Assembly (NCBI RefSeq): GCF_033110285.1
Contig: NZ_CP136995.1
Location: 2,480,001-2,544,000, forward strand
Length of the DNA stretch: 64,000 nucleotides
Reading direction: 5' to 3'
Source: Ottowia sp. SB7-C50
Lineage (GTDB): Bacteria; Pseudomonadota; Gammaproteobacteria; Burkholderiales; Burkholderiaceae_C
Shown: piece after piece, positions 18,722 to 29,947 of the stretch
Layout: the number at the start of each line of letters is the position of its first letter
How positions within the stretch are numbered: position 1 is the first letter of the stretch
Notes under the pieces: generated by a model
Told to the model about the DNA's origin: nothing
The model's input: only the letters and a program-made list of their open reading frames with translations
The model's database searches: none
Translations under genes and position numbers: made by a program

Positions 18722-19366
18722 ATGACGCCCGCCCAGATCGACACCTTCTTCGCCACACTGCAAGCCGTCAATCCGCAGCCCGCCAGCGAGCTGGAATACA
18801 CCAGCGTGTTCGAACTGCTGACCGCCGTGCTGCTGTCGGCGCAGGCGACCGACGTGGGCGTGAACAAGGCGACGCGGCGGCTGTTTCCGGTGGCCAACAC
18901 GCCGCAGCAAATCCTAAACCTGGGCATCGAACGGCTGGAAGACCATATCCGCACCATCGGCCTGTACCGCAGCAAGGCCAGGCACCTGCTGCAGACCTGC
19001 CGCATCCTGGTCGACAAGCACGGCGGCGAAGTGCCGCGCACCCGCGCCGAGCTGGAAGCGCTGCCTGGCGTGGGGCGCAAAACGGCCAACGTGGTGCTGA
19101 ATGTGGCCTATGGCGAACCGACGATGGCGGTCGACACGCACATCTTCCGCGTCAGCAACCGCACCGGCCTGGCGCCCGGCAACACGCCGCTGGCGGTGGA
19201 AATGAAGCTGCTGGAACGCGTGCCGGCGAAGTACATGAACCATGCGCACCATTGGCTGATCCTGCACGGCCGCTATGTGTGCGTGGCGCGCACGCCGCGC
19301 TGCTGGCAGTGTGCCGTGGCGGCGTGCTGCGACTATCCCGACAAGACGCCGAATCCGGCTCATTGA
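18722..19366 (+). CDS. nth: endonuclease III
   Basis: A 214-residue bifunctional DNA glycosylase/AP lyase of base-excision repair that removes oxidised pyrimidines. The helix-hairpin-helix is LPGVGRKTANVVLN (about residues 113-126, including the catalytic Lys), the catalytic Asp is in AVDTHIFRVSNR, and the C-terminal 4Fe-4S cluster has the exact spacing C-x6-C-x2-C-x5-C in CVARTPRCWQCAVAACC. Length matches the family. It follows the ABM gene by 47 bp on the same strand. Confidence 0.96.
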   Translation: MTPAQIDTFFATLQAVNPQPASELEYTSVFELLTAVLLSAQATDVGVNKATRRLFPVANTPQQILNLGIERLEDHIRTIGLYRSKARHLLQTCRILVDKHGGEVPRTRAELEALPGVGRKTANVVLNVAYGEPTMAVDTHIFRVSNRTGLAPGNTPLAVEMKLLERVPAKYMNHAHHWLILHGRYVCVARTPRCWQCAVAACCDYPDKTPNPAH

Positions 19367-19416
19367 AGAGTATCTACGCGGGCCGCCGCTACAGCGTGGT
19401 GGACCGCGGCTGCGCG

Positions 19417-19665
19417 TCAGTCGCCGCCGCCTCCGCCATCGCCGCCTCCGCCATCACCGCCGCCACCATCGCCCGCGCCATCGGCCCCCTCACCCACGGC
19501 ATCACCAGCGTCCGCTTCGGGTGCGTCGTTGTCCTGCCATCCGCCCTCGCCGTCGGCGCCGGGGTTGGCCTTGCGTTCGGCTTTCTGGCGGGCCTTTTCT
19601 TCTTTCTTGCGTTTCTTTTCCAGTTCGCGCTGGCGTTTTTCGTAACCGTAGTTGGGGGTTGCCAA
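19417..19665 (-). CDS. small basic charged protein with Gly/Asp-rich tail
   Basis: An 82-residue protein. The start is TTG at 19665, giving ATPNYGYEKRQRELEKKRKKEEK after the initiator; GGAG lies about eight bases upstream, and no ATG fits. The first half is a highly charged helix (KRQRELEKKRKKEEKARQKAER). The second half is acidic and ends in repeated GGGGD. I recall homologues of the N-terminal half in many betaproteobacteria as uncharacterised conserved proteins. The strongly alternating charge suggests an RNA- or ribosome-associated tail, but this is inference. The DUF2189 gene ends 17 bp upstream. Confidence 0.65.
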   Translation of the reverse strand: MATPNYGYEKRQRELEKKRKKEEKARQKAERKANPGADGEGGWQDNDAPEADAGDAVGEGADGAGDGGGGDGGGGDGGGGGD

Positions 19666-19682
19666 ATCTGTTTCTCCGTCGT

Positions 19683-20555
19683 TCAGGGCACTGTAGCAGG
19701 CGCCGGTGCTTCGGCAGGCGCTTGCCAGCGCACGGCGCCGCGGTAGGCGTGCCAGCTGGCATGGCCGAGCAGCGGGCCGATGACGATCAGGCCCAGCCCC
19801 CAGGTGGCCAGGCCGATGGCGATCAGCACGGTGATGAGAAAGCCCCACCACAGCATGGTGATGGGGTTGGCGAACATGACGCGGATGCTGGTGATGGCGG
19901 CCGAGATGGCGTCGGTGTCGCGGTCCAGGATCATCGGGATCGACACCACCGCGGTGGAATACACCAGCATGGCGAAGATGCCGCCCACCATCAGGTAGAC
20001 CAGCACGAACTCGATGTTCTCCGGGTTGAAGATGGCCTGCAGCACACCCGTGGTGGACGGCATGCCGGTGTTGAAGAACACGGCAAACACCACCAGCGAC
20101 GCGCGGCCCCACAGCAGCTCCAGCACGATCAACACCAGCACCAGCATGCCCATGCTGCGGATGTGCTTGTCCCAGCAGGTGAGCGAGGCGCCCAGTTCGG
20201 GCTTTATCCCCAGTTCGCGCCGGCGGCTGACCTCGTACAAACCCATCGCCAGAAACGGCCCGACCAGAAGACAGCCCGAGGCGATCGACATCGCGTATTC
20301 GGGATGGTTGCGGAACACCAGCGTCAGTACCGCCGCCATCAGCCAGAAGCAGATGCCGTAGAAGATGCCGATGCCCGGCGCCGCCATGAAGTCGCGCCAG
20401 CCCTTGACCAGCCAGCGCAGCGGGTCGCTCAGCCCCAGCGGCACCATGACGGCCTGCGGCACGGTGGAGCGCGGCGGCACGTAGGGCTGGTAGGCGGGTG
20501 CTTGCGGCGCGGCGGTGGCCGCACCGGGCGCGGATTCGGGGGCGTGGTCGGTCAT
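19683..20555 (-). CDS. DUF2189 domain-containing membrane protein
   Basis: A 290-residue integral inner-membrane protein, started at ATG 20555 (MTDHAPES). After a Pro/Ala-rich cytosolic N-terminus (about 40 residues) it has six or so hydrophobic segments. Diagnostic are WLVKGWRDF near residue 55, SRRRELGIKP and ATWGLGLIVIGPLLGHASWHAYR at the end. DUF2189 proteins resemble YjgN/PilS-adjacent membrane proteins of unknown function, some near cytochrome c oxidase genes. Nothing here points to a specific partner. It is probably co-transcribed with the small basic gene downstream. Confidence 0.85.
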   Translation of the reverse strand: MTDHAPESAPGAATAAPQAPAYQPYVPPRSTVPQAVMVPLGLSDPLRWLVKGWRDFMAAPGIGIFYGICFWLMAAVLTLVFRNHPEYAMSIASGCLLVGPFLAMGLYEVSRRRELGIKPELGASLTCWDKHIRSMGMLVLVLIVLELLWGRASLVVFAVFFNTGMPSTTGVLQAIFNPENIEFVLVYLMVGGIFAMLVYSTAVVSIPMILDRDTDAISAAITSIRVMFANPITMLWWGFLITVLIAIGLATWGLGLIVIGPLLGHASWHAYRGAVRWQAPAEAPAPATVP

Positions 20556-20737
20556 GCGGACGGCGGTGGCGGTAATGGTCGGTTCCACAGCCAGCATAAG
20601 CCAGCGCGCGGCGACATGGCAAGCCGCGTGAACACCCAGGCCGGATGTGCGAGGGGTGAGGTGGTGGGATCACCGCAGGCCGACTCGGCCGTCGTGTCAG
20701 CACCACCATGCGCCAAATGAATATCAAAAAAGGCACC

Positions 20738-20792
20738 AGCGCTTGTCAATAAAGGACAAGTAGCTACTCATTCAATAGCATCAAGATCAGGA
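20738..20792 (-). repeat. AATAGCT/GCGCTT dispersed repeat, copy 2
   Basis: Inverted relative to copy 1. It contains GCGCTTGTC, a stem CTTGTC-AATAAAG-GACAAG and TTCAATAGC. It occupies the gap between the DUF2189 start and the cystathionine beta-lyase stop, otherwise empty from 20556 to 20855. Confidence 0.5.
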
Positions 20793-20855
20793 ATTTATCC
20801 CCGCGTCAGCCAGCGCCCCCAGGCGAGCCTGAATGCTCGCCCCCCGTGTGGCGTT

Positions 20856-22070
20856 TCAAGCCGGCAACGCCTTGGCCATGGCCTGTGCAATGTCCGCCTG
20901 CAAGTCCGCCACCGCCTCCAGCCCCATGGAAAACCGCACCAGCGTGCCGCGCGCGAGGTGCGCCGGCCAGCGCTGGCGCATGGCCGCCAGGTCGTACGGC
21001 ACGACCAGGCTGACCGGGCCGCCCCAGCTGTAGCCCAGCTTGAACAGCTGCAGCGCATCGCAGAACGCGTCAACCTGCGCGGCCGAATAGCGCTCATCGA
21101 TCATCACGCTGAACAGGCCGGCGGCCGCACCGTTGCCGCGCGCGTCGGCCGCACCGCACACCTGCTGCCAGTGGGCATGCCCGGGCGCACCGGGCAGCGC
21201 CGGGTGCAGCACCTGCGCAAAGGCCGGCTGCTGCGCACACCAGCGGGCCAGCGCACGCGCCGCGTCATCCTGCGCGCGGTAGCGCAGCGCGATGCTGGGC
21301 AGCGCGCGCAGCACGGCTTCGGCGTCATTGGCGCCCACGCCCAGGCCCAGCCGCATGTGGGTCAGCTTGATCTTCAGGTGCAAGGCCTCGTCGCGCGTGG
21401 TCACGCTGCCCATCAGCACGTCGCCGCCGCCGCTGGGGTATTTGGTCAGCGCGTGCGCCGAAATGTCGACGCCCAGGCCCTGCCCGTCCAGATCGAACGC
21501 ATTGAAGGCCAGGCCCGCGCCCCAGGTGTTGTCGAGCGCGCTGGTCACACCCCGTTCGCGGCACAGCCGCGCCTGCGCGATGAGGTCGGGGAACTCCATG
21601 GTCACCGAGCCCGCGGCCTCCAGCCACACCAGCTTTGTCCGCTCGCCGATGCGCGCGGCCAGATCGGCCACCTCCATCGGGTCGTAGAACTGGTGCGCGA
21701 TGCCGAACGCGGCCAGTTCGCCTTCGGCCAGCGCCTTGTTGGGGCCGTAGGCGTTGTCGGGGATCAGCACCTCGTCACCGGTCTTGAGCAGCGCCAGCGC
21801 CACGTTGGCGATGGCCGCCAGCCCGCTGGGCACCAGCACGCACTGCAGGCCGCCTTCCAGCGTGGCGATGCGCTCTTCCAGCGTAAAGGTGGTCGGCGTG
21901 CCGTGCAGGCCGTAGGTGTAGCCCTGCTTGTACTTCCAGTCGCGCGAGCGCATGGCCGCGACATGGGGGAAGACGACGGTGGACGCCTTGAACACGCCCG
22001 GCTGCGGGGCGGCAAAGCCTTCGGGCGGTTGGTACGGGTGATGGATGAGTTGCGTGCGCGGATCGGTCAT
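20856..22070 (-). CDS. metC: cystathionine beta-lyase
   Basis: A 404-residue Cys/Met-metabolism PLP enzyme. The start is ATG 22070 (MTDPRTQLIHHPYQP). The PLP lysine lies in SAHALTKYPSGGGDVLMG (about residue 206). YTYGLHGTPTTFTLEERIATLEGG and EAAGSVTMEFPD are typical of the MetC branch rather than MetB or CGL. It cleaves cystathionine to homocysteine, pyruvate and ammonia in methionine biosynthesis, in the cytosol as a tetramer. It stands alone on the minus strand. The upstream gap to the phosphoribosyltransferase is about 105 bp. Confidence 0.9.
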   Translation of the reverse strand: MTDPRTQLIHHPYQPPEGFAAPQPGVFKASTVVFPHVAAMRSRDWKYKQGYTYGLHGTPTTFTLEERIATLEGGLQCVLVPSGLAAIANVALALLKTGDEVLIPDNAYGPNKALAEGELAAFGIAHQFYDPMEVADLAARIGERTKLVWLEAAGSVTMEFPDLIAQARLCRERGVTSALDNTWGAGLAFNAFDLDGQGLGVDISAHALTKYPSGGGDVLMGSVTTRDEALHLKIKLTHMRLGLGVGANDAEAVLRALPSIALRYRAQDDAARALARWCAQQPAFAQVLHPALPGAPGHAHWQQVCGAADARGNGAAAGLFSVMIDERYSAAQVDAFCDALQLFKLGYSWGGPVSLVVPYDLAAMRQRWPAHLARGTLVRFSMGLEAVADLQADIAQAMAKALPA

Positions 22071-22176
22071 GCGGCAATGGTATTGCACACCATCACCCGA
22101 CGCGCGACCCGCAAGCGGAGTGACTGCGCCGCCGGGCACACGCGCCGGCCGGCAGCGCCTCAGCCACCTCGAAAAA

Positions 22177-22701
22177 TCAAATCTTCCACTTGGCCAGCAG
22201 CTTGTCGGGCGTCAGGCTGTCATACGCCTCGAACGGCTGGTGAATCCAGGGATTCGACGGCAGGTCTTCGACCGAATAGTCGGCATTGAAGCTGGAGCAG
22301 CCCTTGGTCCAGATCACCGCCGTGCGCAGTTCGGTGATCGGCTCGTAGTTGTTGCGCAGCCGGTCCACCACCGCCTGCAGCGTGACGCCGGTGTCGGCCA
22401 GGTCGTCGACCAGCAGCACCTTGCCGGCGATCTGCCCGCGCGGCGTGGTGATGTAGTGCGCGATGTCGAGGTGGCCCTGCTGCGTGCCGGCCTCGGCGCG
22501 GTACGAGCTGGTGGACATGATGGCCAGCGGCACGTTGAAGATGCGGCTGAGGATGTCGCCCGGCCGCATGCCGCCGCGCGCCAGGCACAGGATGGTGTCG
22601 AACTGCCAGCCCGACTGATGCACCTTGATCGCCAGCTTCTCGATCAGGTTGTGGTATTCGTCGTAGCTGACGTAAAGGTGCTTGCCGTCTTCGGTCAACA
22701 T
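22177..22701 (-). CDS. phosphoribosyltransferase (xanthine-guanine type)
   Basis: A 174-residue type I phosphoribosyltransferase. The start is well supported by AGGAG seven bases before the ATG at 22701. The PRPP-binding loop is VLLVDDLADTGVTLQ (about residues 95-109). The earlier hydrophobic strand ILCLARGGMRPGDILSR carries the pyrophosphate-loop residues. The family salvages purine bases with PRPP. Sequence and location next to purA suggest purine salvage (Xpt/Gpt-like), but base specificity cannot be read from the sequence. It shares the minus-strand cluster with purA and hisZ. Confidence 0.88.
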   Translation of the reverse strand: MLTEDGKHLYVSYDEYHNLIEKLAIKVHQSGWQFDTILCLARGGMRPGDILSRIFNVPLAIMSTSSYRAEAGTQQGHLDIAHYITTPRGQIAGKVLLVDDLADTGVTLQAVVDRLRNNYEPITELRTAVIWTKGCSSFNADYSVEDLPSNPWIHQPFEAYDSLTPDKLLAKWKI

Positions 22702-22716
22702 CTCATTGCTCCTGAT

Positions 22717-22750
22717 TAAATAGCTGATTGCGCTTGCCCATCAAGCGCTG
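22717..22750 (+). repeat. AATAGCT/GCGCTT dispersed repeat, copy 3 (canonical)
   Basis: AAATAGCTGATT is followed by a perfect 7-bp stem GCGCTTG (22730-22736), loop CCCAT, CAAGCGC (22742-22748). This is one of the two best-conserved copies in the window, between purA and the phosphoribosyltransferase. Confidence 0.7.
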
Positions 22751-22789
22751 GCGACTGAATTGACCACATGAACACACGGGCGGCGCAGC

Positions 22790-22903
22790 CAGCCCGAAGG
22801 GGCCGCGGAGCAGGCCATGCTGGAACGCCGTGGAGCGGGCTTGACCCGGCCACTGGCGTTGTCCCCCTGGGGGGGAAGGCGCCGCAGGCGACTCAGGGGG
22901 GGT
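22790..22903 (+). repeat. GGCCGCGGAGCAGGCC dispersed repeat, copy 1
   Basis: An element of about 115 bp beginning near GGCCGCGGAGCAGGCCATG and containing ACGCCGTGGAGCGGGCTTG, GCGTTGTCCCCCTGG and a G-rich end at the purA stop. Related copies occur at 25553, 31333, 35948 and 44066. Frames within it (ERRGAG.TRPLALSPWG) are repeat translations, not genes. Confidence 0.7.
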
Positions 22904-25506
<2,603 letters not shown>

Positions 25507-25552
25507 GGCTGGGGCAGCTTTCGCAGGGCTGTTAAAAACGTGATTCTAAAGG

Positions 25553-25690
25553 GTTCCCCCTGTGGCGCTGCGCGCCTTCCCCCGAAGGGGGACAACGCTG
25601 GTGGACGGGACAAGCCCGTCCACGGCGTTCCGGGGTGGCCTGCTCCGCGGCCGCCTGGCGGGCTTGCTGCGCAGCCCTGGTGGGGAGGCA
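25553..25690 (-). repeat. GGCCGCGGAGCAGGCC dispersed repeat, copy 2
   Basis: An inverted copy carrying CCCCCGAAGGGGGACAACGC, a stem GGACGGG-AC-AAGCCCGTCC and GGCCTGCTCCGCGGCC. It fills the gap between hisZ and DUF2065 (25507-25791), which contains no gene. Confidence 0.65.
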
Positions 25691-25791
25691 GGGCCGAAGC
25701 CGCGCCGCTGATACACCAGCCGAACTGCCCCGCGGCCAGCCGTTGACCTTGCTGCGCAGCCCTAGGAGGGGAAGGACCCGAGCCCCGCCGC

Positions 25792-25977
25792 TTACACCAA
25801 CCAGAGCAGCAGCAGGCCTCCGCCCACGGCCAGCAGGCCGAAGAAGCGCAACTGCCCGTCCTGCAATTGCATCAACTGGCTGAATGCCCGGCGCCAGGCG
25901 TTGGGCGCGACGAAGGGCATCAGGCCCTCCAGGATCAGCGCCAGCCCGAGCGCGGCCAGCAGCGTGTCGCTGTCCAT
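25792..25977 (-). CDS. DUF2065 domain-containing small membrane protein
   Basis: A 61-residue protein with two transmembrane helices. The ATG at 25977 is 4 bp after the hflC stop. Its sequence ([21 protein letters not shown], then [18 protein letters not shown]) is the classic DUF2065 pattern, also called YjeT. The gene is regularly the downstream partner of hflK-hflC, so a role linked to that protease-regulating complex is likely but not established. Confidence 0.88.
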   Translation of the reverse strand: MDSDTLLAALGLALILEGLMPFVAPNAWRRAFSQLMQLQDGQLRFFGLLAVGGGLLLLWLV

Positions 25978-25981
25978 GGCG

Positions 25982-26869
25982 TCAGCGGCGAGCGGGGCCG
26001 TTGCGCATGTTGCGGAAGAAGTCGGACGACTGCGGGTCGACCACCAGCACGTCGCCCTTGTGGCCGATGCTGGCCTTGTAGGCGTCCAGGCTGCGGTAGA
26101 ACTCCGCGAATTGCGGGTCGCGGCCGAAGGCCTCGCCGTAGATGCGGTTGGCCTCGCCATCGCCCTGGCCGCGCACCTTCTCGGCGTCGCGGTAGGCATT
26201 GGCCACGGTCACTTCGCGCTGGCGGTCGGCGTCGGCGCGGATCTGCTCGCCTTCGGCGGCGCCGGTGGAGCGCAGTTCGTTGGCCACGCGCTTGCGCTCG
26301 GCTTCCATGCGGCCGTAGACCGACGCGGTGATCGATTCGACGTAGTCGGCGCGCGTGATGCGCACGTCCACGATGTCGATGCCCCAGGGCTTGGCGCCCT
26401 TGACGGACTCGGTCACCTCGCGCTTGACGTCGGCCATCAGCGTTTCGCGGCGGGTGGAGATCAGCTCGCGCACGGTGCGGCGGTTGATCTCTTCCTGGAA
26501 GGCGTTGCGCACCACGCGGTTGAGTTGCATGGCGCCGGCGTTCTCGTCCAGGCCCACGTTGCGGATGTAGGCCTGCGGGTCGGTGATGCGCCAGCGCACG
26601 TACCAGTCGATGACCACGCGCTGCTTCTCGGCGGTCAGCATCGGCTCGGTGTCCATGCTGTCCAGCGTCAGCAGGCGCTTGTCGATGTAGCTGACGTTCT
26701 GCAGCGGCGGCGGCAGCTTGAAGTTGAGCCCCGGCTGCGTGATCACCTTCTGGATCTGCCCGAGCTGATAAACCACGCCGAACTGGCGCTGGTCGACCAC
26801 GAACATGGTCGATGCCAGCAGCGCCAGCAGGATGAGGACGGTGGTTCCGATGAATCCGATTCTGTTCAT
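25982..26869 (-). CDS. hflC: protease modulator HflC
   Basis: A 295-residue membrane-anchored SPFH/band 7 protein. A single N-terminal transmembrane segment (about residues 5-24) is followed by FVVDQRQFGVVYQLGQI, DWYVRWRITDPQAYIRNVG and the long helical SPFH tail with RADADRQREVTVANAYRDAEKVRGQGDGEA. HflC and HflK form the periplasmic cage around FtsH that modulates proteolysis of membrane proteins and regulators. It sits 32 bp downstream of hflK in the same operon. Confidence 0.95.
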   Translation of the reverse strand: MNRIGFIGTTVLILLALLASTMFVVDQRQFGVVYQLGQIQKVITQPGLNFKLPPPLQNVSYIDKRLLTLDSMDTEPMLTAEKQRVVIDWYVRWRITDPQAYIRNVGLDENAGAMQLNRVVRNAFQEEINRRTVRELISTRRETLMADVKREVTESVKGAKPWGIDIVDVRITRADYVESITASVYGRMEAERKRVANELRSTGAAEGEQIRADADRQREVTVANAYRDAEKVRGQGDGEANRIYGEAFGRDPQFAEFYRSLDAYKASIGHKGDVLVVDPQSSDFFRNMRNGPARR

Positions 26870-26901
26870 GGGTGTACTGACCTGTTCTGCCTCAAGGGCG
26901 C

Positions 26902-28210
26902 TCAGCGGCTCTCGCGCTCGCGGCCGCGGGCGTTTTCACGCGCGCGCGCATCGGCGGCGGGTGCGGGCGCGGCGGGGGCCGGGGCGGGTGCCGCCTGTGC
27001 AGGCGCTGCTGCTGTGGCGGCACCCGCGGACTGCATCACCTTGTCGAGCGGCAGGTACATCAGGTTGCCGCCCGCGCGGCTGTCCACGATGACCTTGTTG
27101 ACGCCGCTGTAGATGGATTGCATGGTGTCCAGGTACATGCGGTCGCGCGTGACCTGGGGCGCCTTCTGGTATTCGGCCAGCACCGAGCTGAAGCGCTGCG
27201 CATCACCCTCGGCCTGCGCCACGATGCGCGCCTTGTAGCCTTCGGCCTCCTGCGTCAGCCGCGCCGCGGTACCGGCTGCGCGCGGCACCACGTCGTTGGC
27301 ATAGGCCTGCGCCTCGTTCTTGACGCGTTCGCGCTCCTGGCCGGCCTTCAGCACGTCGTCGAACGCGGCCTGCACCTGCTCGGGCGGACGCACGCCGCCC
27401 TGCTGCATGTTGACCGCCACCACTTCGATGCCGACCTGGTAGCGGTCGAGGATCTTCTGCATCAGGTCGCGTACGCGCGGCGCGATCTGGTCGCGCTCGT
27501 CGGCCATGGCGTTGTCCATGGTCATCTTGCCGACCACTTCGCGCACCGCGCTTTCGGCGGCCTGCACCACGGCGTCGTCCGGGCTCTTGCTTTCGAACAG
27601 GTAGGCGCGCGCGTCGTTCAGCCGGTACTGCACGGCGAACTTGATCTCGACGATGTTCTCGTCCTGCGTCAGCATGGCCGACTCGCGCAGGCCGGTCGAC
27701 TTGATGACGCTGTCGCGGCCGACGTCGACCGATCGGATCTGCGTCACGCGCACCGTCTCCTGGCGCTGGATCGGCCAGGGCATGCGCCAGTTCAGGCCGG
27801 CGTTGCGCACGCCGTCGAACTTGCCGAAGGTGGTCACCACCGCCTGCTCGCCTTCGCGGACGATGAAGATGCCGCTGGCCAGCCACACCACCAGCGCCGC
27901 CGCCGCGATCATGCCGACGCCGATGCCGGCGCCCTTCATGTCGGGCTGGAAGCCCCCGCCGCCCGACGCGCCGTTGCCCGGACCCCGCCCGCGCCCGCCG
28001 CCGAACAGGCCGGTCAGCTTGCGGTTGAAGTCGCGCCACAGCTCGTCCAGGTCGGGCGGCCCCTGGTGGGGGCCGCCGCGCGCCGGCTCGGGCGGTGGCG
28101 GAGGGGGGCGGCCGCGGCGGGTCGGCCGGGCGCTGGTCGTCGGGGCGCGAAGCGCCCTGCTCCGACGCGTCGTCGCCACGCCCCCAGCGCGGATCATTCA
28201 GATTGAACAT
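26902..28210 (-). pseudogene. hflK: FtsH protease activity modulator HflK, frameshifted
   Basis: HflK, partner of HflC. The true N-terminus is MFNLNDPRWGRGDD from ATG 28210; it then reads into a Pro/Arg-rich tract and loses frame at a run of six G (plus strand 28103-28108). With five, the reading joins EPARGGPHQGPPDLDELW and continues intact to 26902, giving 435 residues. The transmembrane helix (GIGVGMIAAAALVVWLASG) and SPFH domain (FIVREGEQAVVTTFGKF, MLTQDENIVEIKFAVQYR) are normal. The break lies in a low-complexity Pro tract, where indels and sequencing errors are both common. The gene is followed by hflC and preceded by hflX. Confidence 0.9.
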
Positions 28211-28287
28211 GCCCCGGATGCGGCGCGGCCAGTGGGCCACCCGCAGGGCGCTCGTGCGGTCTTTCATTCGTTGGCTCGGAAGAAGGC

Positions 28288-29478
28288 TTAACCCGGATTG
28301 TGCCCAATCGGCACCGCCGCCCCGTCCGGCACGGGCCGGGGCACGTCGGCGCGCGCGGCCTGGGCGCGTGCAGCCAGCTCGGCGCGCAACAGCGGCAGGC
28401 CTTCGCCCGTGCGTGCGCTGACGAAGATGCGGGCACACTCGCGCCCGTCCAGCGGCAGGGTATCCTGCAGCACATGCGGGCGCCGCGCCGGCTCCAGGCC
28501 GTCCAGCTTGTTGAACACCAGCACCTGCGGCACGTGGTCGGCGCCGATTTCGCGCAGCACGCGCTGCACTTCGTCGATCTGTTCGGGATAGGTAGGGTTG
28601 GCCGCGTCCACCACGTGCAGCAGCAGGTCGGCGTCGGCGGCCTCGTGCAACGTGGCTTCGAACGCCTCGACCAGCCCGTGCGGCAGGTCGCGGATGAAGC
28701 CCACCGTGTCGGACAGCGACACCGAATGGCCGCCGCCCTGGCTGTCGCCCAGATAGAGCTGGCGCGTGGTGGTGTCGAGCGTGGCAAACAGCTGGTCGGC
28801 CGCATAGGCGCGCGCCTTGACCAGCGCGTTGAACAGCGTGGACTTGCCGGCGTTGGTGTAGCCCACCAGCGAGATGCTGAACGTTTCGCGCCGCTCGCGC
28901 TGGCGCCGCTGCGTCTGCCGCTGGCGCTTGACCTTGTCGAGCCGGTCCTTGGTGCGCTTGATGGCGTCGCCGATCATGCGGCGGTCCAGCTCGATCTGCG
29001 TTTCACCCGGGCCGCCGCGCCCGCCGATGCCGCCCTGCTGGCGCTCCAGGTGCGACCAGCGGCGCACCAAGCGCGTGCTGAGGTATTGCAGGCGCGCCAG
29101 TTCGACCTGCAGCTTGCCCTCATGGCTGCGCGCGCGCTGCGCGAAGATTTCGAGGATGAGCAGCGTGCGGTCGTTGACCGGAAGGCCGATGGCGCGCTCG
29201 AGGTTGCGCTGCTGCACCGGGCTCAGCGCCTGGTCGAACAGCACCTCCTGCGCCCCTTCGGCTTCGGCCAGCAGGCGGATTTCCTCGGCCTTGCCGCTGC
29301 CGACGAACAGGGCCGCATCGGGCGCCTGCCGCTTGCAGGTGAGGCGCGCCACCGGCTGCAGCCCGGCGGTTTCGGCCAGTTGGCCCAGTTCGTCCAGCTC
29401 GTGGTCGAAATGCGGGGCGCCAAAATTCACGCCCACCAGGACGGCGGCGGTACGGTCAGGGTGGACAGCAGGGGGCAA
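28288..29478 (-). CDS. hflX: ribosome-dissociating GTPase HflX
   Basis: A 396-residue GTPase that splits stalled or heat-damaged ribosomes. No ATG lies in frame before the conserved VLVGVNFG; TTG 29478 is the best start (CTG further upstream is possible). The N-terminal HflX domain includes LFVGSGKAEEIR and FDQALSPVQQRNLE. A coiled coil (QRQTQRRQRERR) follows, then the G domain: G1 GYTNAGKST, G3 DTVGFI, G4 NKLD. The family's GGIGGRGGPGETQIELDRR is complete. It lies between hfq and hflK as in E. coli and Burkholderiales. Confidence 0.95.
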   Translation of the reverse strand: MPPAVHPDRTAAVLVGVNFGAPHFDHELDELGQLAETAGLQPVARLTCKRQAPDAALFVGSGKAEEIRLLAEAEGAQEVLFDQALSPVQQRNLERAIGLPVNDRTLLILEIFAQRARSHEGKLQVELARLQYLSTRLVRRWSHLERQQGGIGGRGGPGETQIELDRRMIGDAIKRTKDRLDKVKRQRQTQRRQRERRETFSISLVGYTNAGKSTLFNALVKARAYAADQLFATLDTTTRQLYLGDSQGGGHSVSLSDTVGFIRDLPHGLVEAFEATLHEAADADLLLHVVDAANPTYPEQIDEVQRVLREIGADHVPQVLVFNKLDGLEPARRPHVLQDTLPLDGRECARIFVSARTGEGLPLLRAELAARAQAARADVPRPVPDGAAVPIGHNPG

Positions 29479-29502
29479 ATCGGTGGGCGTCAGGTGGCTT
29501 TA

Positions 29503-29548
29503 TGCTACTTTTTAAATAGCTGGATTGGCAGGCAGGGTATGCGCTGAG
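29503..29548 (+). repeat. AATAGCT/GCGCTT dispersed repeat, degenerate copy
   Basis: TTTAAATAGCTGGATTGGC ... ATGCGCTGAG lies in the 73-bp gap between the hfq stop and the hflX start. The stem arms are weak. Confidence 0.4.
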
Positions 29549-29551
29549 GGT

Positions 29552-29803
29552 TTATTTGCTTTCAGAATCGGCCGCATCGCCAGCGGCGGAGAAATTCACT
29601 GCACGGCCCGGAACGATGGTCGAAATGGCGTGCTTGTAGACCATTTGGGTGACGGTGTTGCGCAGCAGCACCACATATTGGTCGAAGGATTCGATCTGAC
29701 CCTGGAGCTTGATGCCGTTGACCAGGTAAATGGACACCGGGATGTGCTCACGACGCAGGGTATTCAGAAACGGGTCTTGTAGAAGTTGCCCTTTATTGCT
29801 CAC
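29552..29803 (-). CDS. hfq: RNA chaperone Hfq
   Basis: An 83-residue hexameric Sm-like RNA chaperone that pairs small RNAs with mRNAs. The start is GTG 29803 with GGAGAATATC directly upstream, giving [19 protein letters not shown] after the initiator. Sm1 ([25 protein letters not shown]) has the conserved Gln-8/Phe-39-type RNA-binding residues, and Sm2 has the proximal-face motif YKHAIST. The C-terminal tail is short ([12 protein letters not shown]), as usual in betaproteobacteria. It sits between der and hflX. Confidence 0.97.
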   Translation of the reverse strand: MSNKGQLLQDPFLNTLRREHIPVSIYLVNGIKLQGQIESFDQYVVLLRNTVTQMVYKHAISTIVPGRAVNFSAAGDAADSESK

Positions 29804-29947
29804 GATATTCTCCGTGTTTCTCGGATGGTTGAAGGGGGTGGAAGTTACCACATGGGGGTGCCCATGCACCGCTTCAAGGCGCGGAAACCCACCCTACAGG
29901 GCAGATTGGCGAAACTGGCCTACAAAAAGGCCTCGCCCGGCAAGGAC

